A program made the translations under genes and the position numbers. A stretch of 64,000 nucleotides of DNA from Schizochytrium sp. CCTCC M209059 (Eukaryota > Sar > Bigyra > Thraustochytrida > Thraustochytriidae): NCBI GenBank assembly GCA_000818945.1, contig KN805397.1, positions 393,001 to 457,000 on the forward strand, given 5' to 3'. Positions 49,803 to 62,200 of the stretch are shown here, piece by piece. How positions within the stretch are numbered: position 1 is the first letter of the stretch; every line of letters begins with the position of its first letter. The notes under the pieces were generated by a model. It saw nothing but the letters and a program-made list of their open reading frames with translations. It searched no databases and was not told the DNA's origin.

Positions 49803-50456
49803 GTTAGTTCTTCCTTGTTTTTGCATAGCGCTAATGCCGAATTTATGGGAAAAAGTGGAAAGCCGCGCTCCCATCGCTCCCTCGTTTGCCCGCCGATGCG
49901 ATCGAAAAATAAAATAAAAAATAGCTAGCTTTATTTGCATGCTTGAGACTTTGGCGGCAGAGAACCAGCCCTATTCAGAAAAGTTTGCCCGCCTGCTTGC
50001 TTGAAGAGAGAGAGAGATTTGTTCCTCTGGTCGATGGCCCCTGACCTTCTGACCTCGGCCCTTGCCTCAGGAATGAACCAGTTCAAGGACGGACTAGGCA
50101 TAGGCCTAGGTCTGGTCGACGTATCATCGAAAGAGAAGACACTGCAGGCCAAGATCGCTCAAATTTTGGTCTGTTGTAGAAAAAGAAAAAGAGATATTTA
50201 AAAACAAAACTTTGAAAAAGAAAAAAGAAAAGATCATCAAAAACGGCCTATTTCAGGCGCGGTTAGACCTTTTCTCTGTGAAGCTTCGCTTCGATGCATA
50301 AACGAGAACAACGGCGAGTCGCGCGCGGCGGGTCCGTGCGCAAGGTGAAGGGCACGCGAGCTTCGGCGCGGCAGCGGGAAAGCGCAGGGACAGGCTTCGC
50401 CGCGTCTGCGCTTTCGAGCGCAGCTATCCCGCGTCGCATCGGCGGCGAAAAGCAAG
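49803..50456. other. Intergenic region upstream of RPT5
   Basis: About 650 bases, downstream of the deaminase and upstream of the proteasome ATPase. A-rich stretches (about 50170-50235) separate a likely 3' UTR from the RPT5 promoter. No gene seen. Confidence 0.6.
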
Positions 50457-51761
50457 ATGCCGTCCCATGACCTCGAGGACGAAGCCGTCTGGGGCGACGA
50501 CGGCGAGGAGCTCGACGCGGAGATCATGTCCATGCCGACGGATGACATCAAGCAGCGGATCAGACTGCTGGAGAACGAGATCCGCGTGATGCGCAGCGAG
50601 AAAGACCGCCTCGAGCACGAAGAGCACTCGCAGACGGAGCGAACAAAGGAAAACCTGGAAAAGATTAAGATGAACAAGCAGCTCCCGTGGCTCGTGGGCA
50701 ACATTGTGGAGATCCTCGACGGCGAAACGGATGAGACCGAGACCGAGGACGGAAGTGCTGTAGATGTGGACGATAAGCGCAAGGGCAAATCCGCGGTCAT
50801 CAAGACCTCAACGCGACAAACGATCTTCTTGCCCGTCATCGGACTCGTGCCCGACGAGGACCTCGCGCCGCAGGATCTCATCGCCACCAACAAGGATAGC
50901 TACCTTGTTTTGGACAAGCTCCCGCCCGAGTACGACTCGCGGACCCGGGCCATGGAACTCGATGAGAAACCCAAAGAGAGCTACAGTGACATTGGTGGAC
51001 TCGAGTCGCAGATTCAGGAGCTCAAGGAGGCCGTCGTGCTGCCGCTGATTCATGCCGAGCGATTCGAGGCCATTGGCATCAAGGCGCCCAAGGGTGCGCT
51101 CTTGTATGGCCCGCCGGGCACCGGCAAGACGCTTCTCGCGCGTGCTTGCGCCGCAGAAACCAACTGTGTCTTCCTCAAGGTGGCGGCCTCACAGCTGGTG
51201 CAAATGTTCATTGGTGACGGTGCCAAGCTGGTTCGGGACGCCTTCGAGCTTGCACGGGAAAAGGGCAAGGAGCGGGGTGCCATCATCTTTATTGATGAGA
51301 TTGATGCTATTGGCGGCAAGCGATTTGACAGTGACCAGTCTGGCGACCGCGAGGTCCAGCGTACCATGCTTGAGCTCCTGAACCAGCTCGATGGTTTCAC
51401 GGCAAACGACAAGGTCAAGGTCATTGCGGCCACGAACCGGCCCGACGTTTTGGATCCTGCGCTCATGCGTTCGGGCCGTCTCGATCGCAAGATCGAGCTC
51501 CCAGAGCCCAATGAAGAGGGTCGCATGCGTGTCCTGCAGATTCACTCGCGCAAGATGAACGTGGACGAGGAAGTCAACTACGCTGAGATCGCACGCTCTA
51601 CTGAGGACTTTAATGGCGCCATGATGCGTGCAGTGGCCATTGAGGCAGGCATGATTGCGCTCCGTGAGAATTGTAAGGTTATTCAGCATCGCCACTTTCA
51701 GGATGCCATCGACGAGGTTGCAGCCAAGCGCAAAAAGGTCGATGTCTCCTACTGGTCTTAA
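50457..51761 (+). CDS. RPT5: 26S proteasome regulatory subunit 6A (Rpt5/PSMC3 AAA ATPase)
   Basis: 434 residues. It is one of six ATPases of the 19S base that unfold substrates into the 20S core. N-terminal coiled coil (about 25-75), OB domain (about 80-170), then the AAA module: Walker A GPPGTGKT at about 218-225, Walker B IIFIDEID at about 276-283, sensor ATNRPD and arginine finger MRSGRLDRK. KAPKGALLYGPPGTGKTLL and the coiled-coil/OB sequence place it with Rpt5 rather than other Rpts. The C terminus is SYWS. Rpt5 orthologues normally end in an HbYX motif such as YYA or FYA, so here Trp sits in the Tyr position. Start: first ATG with A at -3. Full length. Confidence 0.96.
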   Translation: MPSHDLEDEAVWGDDGEELDAEIMSMPTDDIKQRIRLLENEIRVMRSEKDRLEHEEHSQTERTKENLEKIKMNKQLPWLVGNIVEILDGETDETETEDGSAVDVDDKRKGKSAVIKTSTRQTIFLPVIGLVPDEDLAPQDLIATNKDSYLVLDKLPPEYDSRTRAMELDEKPKESYSDIGGLESQIQELKEAVVLPLIHAERFEAIGIKAPKGALLYGPPGTGKTLLARACAAETNCVFLKVAASQLVQMFIGDGAKLVRDAFELAREKGKERGAIIFIDEIDAIGGKRFDSDQSGDREVQRTMLELLNQLDGFTANDKVKVIAATNRPDVLDPALMRSGRLDRKIELPEPNEEGRMRVLQIHSRKMNVDEEVNYAEIARSTEDFNGAMMRAVAIEAGMIALRENCKVIQHRHFQDAIDEVAAKRKKVDVSYWS

Positions 51762-52418
51762 AGGAAAAGAGAGAGAGAGAGAGAGAGCCAACGTACGGCA
51801 CATTTGCTAGGCCTAGGTTTTTTTTTGTTCGGATTTCTCATGCACAATTTCTCAAATGACTCAAAACATAATAAAAATAAAAAGAACAATCAATTCGCTC
51901 GGACTCAGGTTGCAAGCTTCAACCGATCCCTTTCTTTTGTAGACCTTCAAATTTCATGTTTCGCGGCGTCATGAAGTTATTTTACCCTGGGAACAGCACA
52001 TTCTCGAAAACGACGCAAAGTAGAGATCTGCAAACAACAAAGAACCATGTGGTCTCGATAGAAAGCTGTCTTGTGGCCAAGACCGCGAAAGCCAGCGCAA
52101 CAACTGTTATTGAATGGAATGAATTCTGTACATCACTTTAGTTAGGGACGCCATGGCCACGATACTATCGAAAAACGTTTGGAATGGGAAAGCAGCGAGC
52201 TTGTTGCCTTCTCTTTTCTTATTAAAAAACAAACTTTGAAATGGAGTGGAAAACATCAGGGAAAAACGCCTCGCTGCTCGCGAGGCTTTTGCTTCGACAA
52301 ATAAATGTTGTCGTTGCATAATTGATGTTGTCGTTGCATCTCATACGCTCGAAATAAAAAGATATTGCGTGCCCGCCGCAACTATCATGCAATCGACGGG
52401 TACGCACATAAAGCTATT
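51762..52418. other. Intergenic region between convergent genes
   Basis: About 660 bases, AT-rich, between the RPT5 stop (+) and the EF-hand/MFS stop (-). A GA dinucleotide run (about 51768-51788) follows the RPT5 stop. No gene seen. Confidence 0.6.
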
Positions 52419-54401
52419 CTACTTGGGGCCCATGGCACCAGGCTTGAGGCCATGCCTGTAGGTGACCGCCCCAAATGCAGTGCCACACGCAAGCAAGAGC
52501 GCCGCGTTGGCCTGCATAGCCAACTCCGGGCTCGAATAGTGGGCCATGAGACCCGTACACGAGGCGCCAACAAGCAGGCCCACGTCGCCCGTGGTGCGCA
52601 AGAGTGCCAAGGCCTGCGAACGATTTTCATTCGGAACAATGTCCGTAACATGTGCAGTGGGTGCCATGCCAAACATGGTCGCGCCGAGACTCCAAATGGC
52701 AAGAATCCCAAGCGCCGGCGGAAGTTGAGTGGCCATCGGAAAGGCAAAGATGGCGGCCGAAACGATGGAAGACGATACCACAATCGCCGGAGGTTTTCCA
52801 AATCTGTCTGCGATCGCCGCCGAAGGTGGCGTACACACGACCGAGACCGCCGAAAGCATGGCAAACACACCGCCCACTTCGGATGGCGAAAGCCCAAGCT
52901 CCTCGCGGACGAGCATCAGTGGAAGAAGTGTCATGTATGATCCGCTGAGAGCCAACCAGTACATGAAGTTAATGCCAAGCACGGAGTTGAATTGAGCATC
53001 CGCCAACAGCGGGCGCCACTGGCGCACAGTCTCGCGCACCTCGGCTCGAAGCGTGGGAGGCTCTGCGTTCGTGCCGCCCGGAGTCGTGCCGCCCGAAGTC
53101 ACCGGCCCCCCTTGGCCCGGCACGTGCGTTTCGGTGAGAATCTTGTGATTGAGACCCATAATAAAGAGAAAGCTAGCGCTGACGAGCGCAAACGACGAAG
53201 AGAGCCCCACCGAATGTGCGAGGAAACCCCCGAGCGCAGGACCGAGCGCGGCTCCTGCCGAAAATCCAGCAGAAATGGGAGCCATGGTCTTTGTGCGCGT
53301 AAAGGGGGTGCCAATATCCATCAGGTACAGCATGGACGCCGTAGTAAACCCGCTCGACCCGAGGCCAGTGACAAGGCGTGCCACCATGAGTTCTGGCAAC
53401 GAAGACGCAAAGCCTATGCCCATCATGCCGAGCGCCATGAGCGCGGCGCCGCCAGTCATGACGCGCTTGCGGCCATACTTGTCGCTGAGAAAAGCACAGG
53501 GGATGTTACCAATTAGCTTGCTCAGCCCAAAGGCGCTCACGACGAGGCCAAAGTCCGCGGAGGAAAGGCCCATTTTCGTAACAAAGAGCGGCATGACAGG
53601 AATCACGATGCCCACGGCTACGCCCGTGAGAACCATGGAGATTGTAATGGGCCAGACGCGGGGATCGACAGTGTTTGCCATGCCAAGAATGACCTCGTTG
53701 AATCGAGCTCGCGTGACGCCCTCGCCGCGCGAGTCGAGCTTGGTCATGAGCTGTTCTGCAAACTCTGCTATGTACTTGTCGGACATGACGCGCTCGCGAT
53801 CGTCGCGGCGACCGATTTCGCGCATGTACGCGCGAAGCTCCTCCGGCTCGACGATGCCGTTCTTGTTTTTGTCGAGCCGGTCGAAAGCGCGGCTCAGTTC
53901 TGTCTTGTCAAAGTCGATCAGTTTAAAGAGGTCAAACACTCTTGCGTTGAAGGGCGTGTCACTCCACTTGGTCTCTGGGAGGGGCACGCGTTCTCGATCG
54001 CGATCGAATGCGGGCGGTGATGTGTCGAGCCTGTCCATCAGACTTGGCGCCAGCGGCGGTGTCGGCGGCGGCTCTGGCGACGGGGCGCCTTGTTGCTTTT
54101 CCTGCCTTTCCTGCTCTTCCTGCTTTTCCTGTTCCCGCGGCAGCGAGCTCGTCACGCCCGGAGTGACGGCCTCCACCTTTGCGTGCGGCTGCGAAGAGGC
54201 CCATCTTCGCGCGCCGGCAGCGCCGCGGGGCCCCGCCCCACCGGCGGCAAGGCCCAAGCCGCGCGACGCCGCATGCCTCGCCGCGCGTGCCGCCTGCGTC
54301 GTCGGCGGGGGCGCCCATGACGCCGACCCCGCGAGCCCTCTCCAGGCCGCCCGCATCGCCGGACCCGGGGCTGCGCGCGAGCGCAGCAGCGTCGCCCGCA
54401 T
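52419..54401 (-). CDS. EF-hand/MFS transporter fusion with presequence-like N terminus
   Basis: 660 residues. Residues 1-75 are rich in Arg, Ala, Ser and Gly with no acids (MRATLLRSRAAPGPAMRAA... RRWASSQ), a mitochondrial presequence pattern. A Pro/Glu/Gln-rich linker leads to a paired EF-hand region (about 150-225). The first loop, DKNKNGIVEPEE, has canonical Ca2+ ligands. The second, DSRGEGVTRARF, lacks the final acidic ligand. The rest is a major facilitator superfamily transporter of about 12 helices, with the loop 2-3 signature FLSDKYGRKR and motif-C-like GFSAGAALGPALGGFL. MFS proteins move small solutes. The substrate is not deducible, but the closest layout is the sugar/drug-H+ antiporter type. 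By inference it is a Ca2+-regulated organelle transporter, an analogue of the unrelated EF-hand mitochondrial carriers. Start: first ATG. Confidence 0.87.
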   Translation of the reverse strand: MRATLLRSRAAPGPAMRAAWRGLAGSASWAPPPTTQAARAARHAASRGLGLAAGGAGPRGAAGARRWASSQPHAKVEAVTPGVTSSLPREQEKQEEQERQEKQQGAPSPEPPPTPPLAPSLMDRLDTSPPAFDRDRERVPLPETKWSDTPFNARVFDLFKLIDFDKTELSRAFDRLDKNKNGIVEPEELRAYMREIGRRDDRERVMSDKYIAEFAEQLMTKLDSRGEGVTRARFNEVILGMANTVDPRVWPITISMVLTGVAVGIVIPVMPLFVTKMGLSSADFGLVVSAFGLSKLIGNIPCAFLSDKYGRKRVMTGGAALMALGMMGIGFASSLPELMVARLVTGLGSSGFTTASMLYLMDIGTPFTRTKTMAPISAGFSAGAALGPALGGFLAHSVGLSSSFALVSASFLFIMGLNHKILTETHVPGQGGPVTSGGTTPGGTNAEPPTLRAEVRETVRQWRPLLADAQFNSVLGINFMYWLALSGSYMTLLPLMLVREELGLSPSEVGGVFAMLSAVSVVCTPPSAAIADRFGKPPAIVVSSSIVSAAIFAFPMATQLPPALGILAIWSLGATMFGMAPTAHVTDIVPNENRSQALALLRTTGDVGLLVGASCTGLMAHYSSPELAMQANAALLLACGTAFGAVTYRHGLKPGAMGPK

Positions 54402-54664
54402 CGCGCCGCCTCGGCCTCCTGGCGCTGGCGCCCAGGCGGAGCAGGCAGCGAGGCCGCGCGCGCTTTTGCTCTTTGCCTTCAGCTCGCGCTGCTCTGCCCT
54501 GCTCTGCTCTGCTCTGCCCTGCTCTGCCCTGCTCTGCCTCCGCTTGCTACGGCTGGCTAGCTAGCTTAGCTTAGCTTAGCTTAGCTTAGCTTACCTGCTG
54601 CCGCCCCGGCCTTCACCTTGCTCGCTCGCGTCTTGATCCGTAGCTGCAGGCTGAGCTGGCCAGC

Positions 54665-54795
54665 GAGCTCTGCTCTGCTCGGCTCTGCTCTGCTCTGTGC
54701 TCTGCTCTGCTCTGCTCCGCTCTGCTCTTCTGCTCTGCTCTGCTCTGCTCTGCTCGCCGCCTCCTCTCGGCCTTGCCGCTGCTCTGCTCTGCTCG
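54665..54795. repeat. CTCTG/GCTCT pentanucleotide arrays
   Basis: Interrupted arrays of the same pentamer as AGAGC at 33967, on the opposite strand, with variant units ctcgg and cttct and a short break at about 54755-54775. A related array lies at about 54490-54540 closer to the MFS gene start. Confidence 0.85.
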
Positions 54796-57771
54796 CCGCC
54801 TCGCAGGTCGCCTCGCAGAGCCTCCGTATAAATATAAAGAGACCGAGAGCCTCTTCCGCGAACACGGACCTGCCGCGGGACGGACAGCGAAAGGCAGGCA
54901 GGCTGCCTGTGAGAGCAGCGCGGCGGAGCCCGAGAGCAAGGCAGAGGAGAGCGACGGCGAGCCGCTGCGAGCCGCTGCGTCACCAGCGCAGAGCGAGGGG
55001 CGCGAGTGCGAGGACGAACCTGCCTCTGTGTGAGCTTTGGTGAGGGATGCGGTGTTGACGCCTCGACACCGTGACACTCGCTCGCTCGAGCTTTGCGCTG
55101 CGCTGAGCGGAGGTCACTCGATATGCCAGGCGACTGGCACGTATGTAAGGAGGCGAACGAAGCCGTGAGAAGGCCGAGCAAATAGATCACTTTCGCCGAC
55201 AGAGGACCATGACAAGCAGAGCTGCGAACCCAAGCTTAGAGATAAAAGTTATGTCGTGCGCGTATGGGCTCATATCAAGATCTCCATACTACGCCCTTTT
55301 TTTGCAATCACCCTGACTGCGCGCGCGATAACCAATGGGGTTTCATCCAGTCGTAGATGCAAGCGTACCCTATCATCCGAGGCTGGCTCAACATGCGTAG
55401 ATCTGCTTAGATTGAAGAGTAAGGGTCCCACCTGCATGGCACGTGCACGTGTGCAAACTGTCTCTTGTCGAGCCCTTCGCTGCCAATGTTGCATTTTACG
55501 ACACACATAAATCTTAGTTAGAAATTCGATCGTATGTCTGCCTTTCATCGCAATAGCTTCGTCATGCATGGTTCATGCCTTCGAATTATACTGCCTTGCT
55601 TGGAAGGAAATTTCCTAACGATCCTTGATCACCCACCACCTGGACAGAGGAAAAAAGAGGACTGTATACTTTTGCTTCACCTCATCACTTTAAGCGTTCT
55701 TTCCAGATCGTTGTTGTTGACTGTGACGAGCTGTCGCTCACGTGCATCGGGCAAAAGTCTGCGATATCTCTTTCCTTCCGTGGTTGGCGTCGGTCAGATC
55801 GATGTTTGGCGATGCTGTATGGCCAACAGATCGCCAAGGCTGTCATTCGAGCAAAGGAAAAAAATTCCTCAGTGTCCATGAACGATGAGATCAACGCTTC
55901 ATGGAAACTTTTCATTGCAAAGGCGTCTCGAAGTCGCGTCCCTCGAACGATGGCATGAGCACTTCGCTCTCTCCTCTCTAGCTCGATGCGTGGCGTTTGT
56001 ACGAAGAAGATTCCTTGTGGCTCCTACAAGTCAGTCCCTCACTGACCGCGTCCCACCATGCTTCGTTGTGGCAAACGGTACACCATGGTTATTGAGTCCC
56101 GCAGCGTCAATTGATCTTCTCCGATGCCACTCTCCAAGCGGCTCGTCCCAGGAAGGTCAACACGTTTCTTCTCCCTTCTCGGGCTTTACATCGTTTCATC
56201 GTTTTGCGTCTCCGGCCCAAGTAGGACTGCTCGGTCAATATATCAGGACAGACGCCACTGCACGAGTCGATCTTTCTTTGTTCTTGGTCTGAGTCCGACA
56301 AGTCGGGACAAGCGGCGTCGACTTGGGTCGGGACTTATGCAAGATGCGGCACGAAGGTGTGCATGTGTGTAATATATGTATGCAAAGTATGCAAGGAGGG
56401 AGCGAATCTTCGAGAGGTCGATTGTGCACGAGGGACCGAACGGCGAAGCCACTGCCGCCAGTGCAGTCTGTCGACATGTTTCCGACTCGCTTTTTATTTC
56501 GGGCGAGCGGCATTATGAATCGTTGAACGATGATCGCAAAGGGAAAGACGGCTGCCCGGCCGCCCACCAGCATACGGGATTCTCCATGCGCACGTGGGAC
56601 ACCGCGGAAAACGTTGCACCGGGCTGCGTTGTGTTATCCTGCTGCAGTGCTTCGCGTTGCGGTTTATATTTGGCAGATTGCGGATTGCAGGCTGGCGCGA
56701 GGCTGCACTCGGCCCCCAGAGGCCGCACTCGGCCCCCAAAGGCCGCACTGGCCGGCTGCGGCTCCGGATAGGAATAAATGCGGCAAAACAGCAAGCGACC
56801 CGACCTCGACCAACCTCCTCTGGCAAGCGAGGAGCGCGTCACTCGTGCCCGCCGGCCTCGCGACTTTTTGAAAGCATAGAGCATACTTATATAGCTTCGA
56901 ATTACATAGGTCGTTTATGCAGAGTACGCGGCTTTTCCTGTGTGCACGCGCCCAACTTCGAAGGGTCGAGGCTAGAGCAGACTTGGAAAGAGAACAATCG
57001 ATTGATTGACCAATCAGTCAAGCTATCGATCGATCGATCAACCTTCATCTACTGTTCGTCCTGAAGCAAGCGTGGCTGATGCGTTGTTCGCGCGCGATTC
57101 TGATGCTCCAAGATCATCACAGCAGGCTGCATCTGACTGTGAGTTCGATCACTACGCAATCCCAGAACAAAAGGGGAAGATTTGGCTTCACAGTCCACAG
57201 CCAGCGGTGCCACAAGAGGTGCAGACCGCGCAGCCACAAATCGCAGTCGGTAGCAGCGCGAAACGTCGGCCCGTCTGTCTGCCCTGGCTCAGCCAACGGT
57301 TGCCGCTGAGCTGGCCATGCCATGGCAAGTTGCATCAATCATGATCTTCCGTCCGTCCGTCCGTCCGTTCACATCAGAAGCCCTCCGCGTTGGGCTAGCA
57401 TCCATCCACCTTCCACGACCTTCGTTTCGATATGCCATGCCCGCACCGCTATCATCAAACTTTGCGCGGTGGAACCAGGAGGAAAGAGCTTTTGCGAATG
57501 GATGAATGGTGCGCAGTTTTCGTCGGTCGACAACTTACCGCGCGCATGCATTGATCTTGCCGGCCAGCAGAAAGGAGCTCTCAAACGGGCTGGCCTTGCG
57601 AGTTGAGTTTACTCTCGACAAAACTTCCTCAGAGCTGCTCGCGTTCACGTCGCCGTCGAGGCCCCAGCAACCACGACAAGCCCAACCGTTCCACGGAGAC
57701 CTTCGTGTGACCAGAGAAGCCGTCGCTGCCGTGAAAAGAAGGGTTGAAAACCAGTCTCCCCATGAGCGCCG

Positions 57772-58324
<553 letters not shown>

Positions 58325-59219
58325 TCCTTGCCGTCGCTTTGCTTCGCCGCGGCTCGTCTTGGTCGGTGCAGCTGGCTTGGCTTAACTTGGCTGGTAGTGT
58401 CCCTCGGCTGGCGCGGGAGGAGCTGTGGGGGAGCAAGATTCGGTCGTGCACCTTTGGGTAAAAACGTCTTGCATGCCACCTTGGACGAGCCACATACAGC
58501 CTGACATTGCCGGGATAGGGGGGCGGGGTCGAAGTCTCATGCTTCGCGAATGCATCCGCAATGCGCGAGGGAAAGGCGATGAGTCTTCGGGAATCTAGTG
58601 CGCGCGTGCACCGCTGTCGGCCACGAATGCATGAGTGGTTCGGGCCGCCGCACGATAACCCATTGCTCGCTGTTGGCGGCACGTAGCGCGCAGCCGCAAC
58701 GAGCCCGCGCGAAGCCTCGACGCGACGAGCCCAGAACAGCCCCGACATTGCCTGCCCACCCGGTCCTCTGCCGAAGATGGCGTGCGACAAAGACTGCGAC
58801 AGCAACCACGGGGATCGAGCGCGATCGCCGCGCACGTGCAGGGAGGTGCACGTGCTGGTTGGCCCGGCTGCAGCTGGCTGTGGCAGTGGCTGCCTGCCTG
58901 CCTACCTGTGAGGAAGACGCAGGAAGAGGTGCAGATTCAGGCGCATCAAGGACTCTGCTGGCAGTGCTCTGCGGCGAGGCGCGGGAAGAAAAGCAGCACT
59001 CTGCATGTAGTCGCAGTGAGTGCACAGCACGCGAAGCCGCCAGAAGGGTAGGGAGGAATGGAGGGAGACGGGGACGGGGCAAAACCCCAATCGCACCGCG
59101 GCTGCGCGCCAACAAAGAGGCCCGAGGCTGGCCAGACAAGAGTTGAAGCAGGTATACAGCAAGCCCTCGCGGAAAAGGCAGGCCAACCCTGGCAGCCAGC
59201 AAGAGCAAGTCTCTGGGAA

Positions 59220-62200
59220 ATGCGCGCCGCAAAGGCGCTGCTGGCGGTAGCGGTGGTCGCCGCCGCAGCGACACAAACAACAGGCCAGCTCTGCCCCGAG
59301 CAGGAAAACTGGCCAGACAACGAGACGCTGCAAGAACAGTGCTTCAAGAAACTTGAGGCCTGCTACGATCTCGACGAGGTCGCACCCGTGACTGAAACCT
59401 CAAATAGCGTCGAGCGCATCGTTGTTCAGGCCGCAGGCGCCACCTTCCCGCTTCGCCTGTACCAGGATGCCATCTTCGCCTACAGGTTCCAGAACCAAAG
59501 CGTGAGCGTCTCATACCTAGGTACGGGCAGTGGAAGTGGAAAATGTCGCATCAAAGACTTTGTCCGCGAGTGTGACAATGTCTGCACTACGGCGACAGGC
59601 GAAGATGTCGATTCCCTTGGCGCTGAGTACATCGATTTTGCTGGTTCTGACTCCCTGCTCACAGAAGCAGAGTACGACGAGTATCCCGACTTGCAAATGT
59701 ACCCAGCGGTGGCCGGTGCCGTTGTGCCCATTTATAATCTCGCTGGGCTTGACGATCTCGGTCACACCTTGGTTCTCAACAAAACGACTCTTGCACAGAT
59801 TTTCCGCAAGTGCGATCTTGAAGCCAACTGTCCTGGAGCCATTTTCGATTGGAACGATCCTCGCATCGTCGAACTCAATTACGTAGAGGGTGACGCTGCT
59901 CTTAGCGCTGAAATCGAAAACGTTCTCACGGCCGTCGGAGCGATCGAGGTCACCGTCCGATCCGATAAATCTGGCACCAGCGAGATCTTCAAAGGAGCAC
60001 TGTCGCAATTCGAGGAGGCTTTCAGCACTCAGGTCGGCTCAAGTAGTGACAACAGCGACTACAATGCTGCTGTGGTCAAGCATGACGGCAACGTTGGAGT
60101 TGCCGGCCACGTAGCCAACACGCCTGGCGCCATCGGGTACTCTGTGCTGGGTGAGGCCATTACCATCGGTTTGAGCTGCGCCTCACTCAAGATTTCTGAG
60201 GACTCGACTGCCGTCGAAGCCACCACGGTGTCTGTCGCGAACGCCATGGTGGAAAAGGGCCTCGACTTCGGCACTTCCGACGAGGACCAGATCCGTCTCA
60301 ATGCCGACATTTCCGATGCCACAGGCTCCCAGGCCTGGCCCATTGCCGGCTACACGTACTTTGTTGTGCGCAAAAATACAACGCGCCCCAACGGCAGCTG
60401 CGAGAATCGTCTCGCCACGCAAAACTTTATTCTCTGGTTTTACGAGAACGAGGTTCCGCAGGCCATAGCCGAGTCTCTGGGCTTTGCTCCTCTTACCGAT
60501 GAGGTACGCAAGCTCGTGGTCTCTCGCGTTCAGCAGGACATGTACTGCGAAGGTGAGCTCGTTTACAAGACTGAAGAAGAAGAGGTCCCCACGATTTCGT
60601 ACGCTGGGGCCAGCGCCTTTGAGGACATTTTCAGCCAGTATCAGCTCTCGTACGCCATCGTCGAGCCCGACACTGAATTCAATGACACCTTTGTCGATAC
60701 TGATTCCCTTGCTGCCGTCAACCGCATCAATGATGAAAGCACCACTATCGCCGTCACCTTGTCGTCCAACACAGCTGCTACTGCACGCGTGGCGGAGTTG
60801 CCTGGCGTCGTGAGCGTTCCCTACGTTGGTGTGGCTCTGGGCGTCTCGGTGAACTTTTGCTCCTCGGATGCATCGGCGTCCGACACTGCCTGCGAGGCTG
60901 TCAAGGAGGTCAACATGACTGTCAGCGTGCTTGGCCGCATCCTCATGGGCGACATCACCGCTTGGGACCACGTCGACATCCTTGCGCTCAACCCGGGCAT
61001 CGATGAATCGCACCTCACGGGTCAAAGTATCACAGTATATGGCCAAGCTGACGAAGGCGATGAGCTTTACGAGCGCTTCGTTACATATGTGCGTGAAATG
61101 GGTGGCCTTACTGACTTTTCTGGCGTGGTTCCCGCAGTCAGCAAGTCGAGTCTCGAAGCTGTGCGCTCTGCTGTGGCTACCAAGGCCTTTTCGATCGCGT
61201 ACAACCCTGTCATTGGTGACGCCAACCAGCGGGAGGCCTTCTTTGTCAGCGTTGGCTCTGGAACAGGTTCCTTTCTGGAGCCGGTTCCGTCGGCGATTGT
61301 TGCATGCGCAACGGATGACGCCTACGACTCGAGCTCGGGTGCGCTCGATCTTTCAGTCGGTGCCACTGCAGCCGCCAGTGGCTGTTATCCCTTGGTCGAT
61401 ACCATGAATCTGGTCGTACGCTCAAAGTTCACCTCGAGTGCTGGCGAGTGCAGTGGCGGCATTGGCACGGTCAACGCAAAGTTCATTGGCTTCCTTCTCA
61501 ACAATGTCCTGCAGGAGGGCGCAGATTCTTCCGTGGAGGAGCCCCTTGTTACGCAGGGCCTCCTCCCTGTCTCGACGCTCGATGATGCACGCATCCAAAA
61601 GAACAAGGAAATCCTTACGAGCATTACATGCGATGGCCTTTCGATTTTGAATCCAAGATTGGAGAAGAACCTCATTCCCATGCCGGTTGTCGTGTTCAGC
61701 TTCGTCTTGGTTCTCCTTTTTTTCATTTCCTTCTTTGTGCTCGCCTTTTGGGTCCAAAAGCATCGCCGTCAGAAGATCATCCTCATTTCCTCGCCACCCT
61801 TTCTACTGCAAATTCTCCTGGGCGCAACCATTTGTGTCGCGGCCATTATCCCGCTTTCTCTCCAGGACGATGGGGTCTTTTACACGGAGAATGCTGACGA
61901 GAATGGCAACTATCCAGGGCTCGATATCGCCTGTGCCGCTGCGCCACTTCTTTACTCGGTTGGATTTGCCGTGCTGTACTCGTCGCTTTGGCTCAAGACT
62001 TGGCGCTTGGGCCGAATCTTCGACAACCCCAAGCTCAAGCGCATCTTCATCACCAACCGCACAATGCAGCTCTACCAGGGTCTTTTGCTCACCGTCATTC
62101 TCGTCTGCAACATTCTTTGGATGGTCATTGATCCGCTGCGCTACGAGCGCGTTGTTGTCTCGATGGACGACGATGGCAGTGTGCTCGAGTCGTACGGACG

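Noticed and set aside
55200..57500. Several 60-135 codon frames in balanced-composition DNA
   Set aside because: Short, overlapping on both strands, no motif or consistent codon bias; possibly decayed mobile DNA but not supportable as genes.
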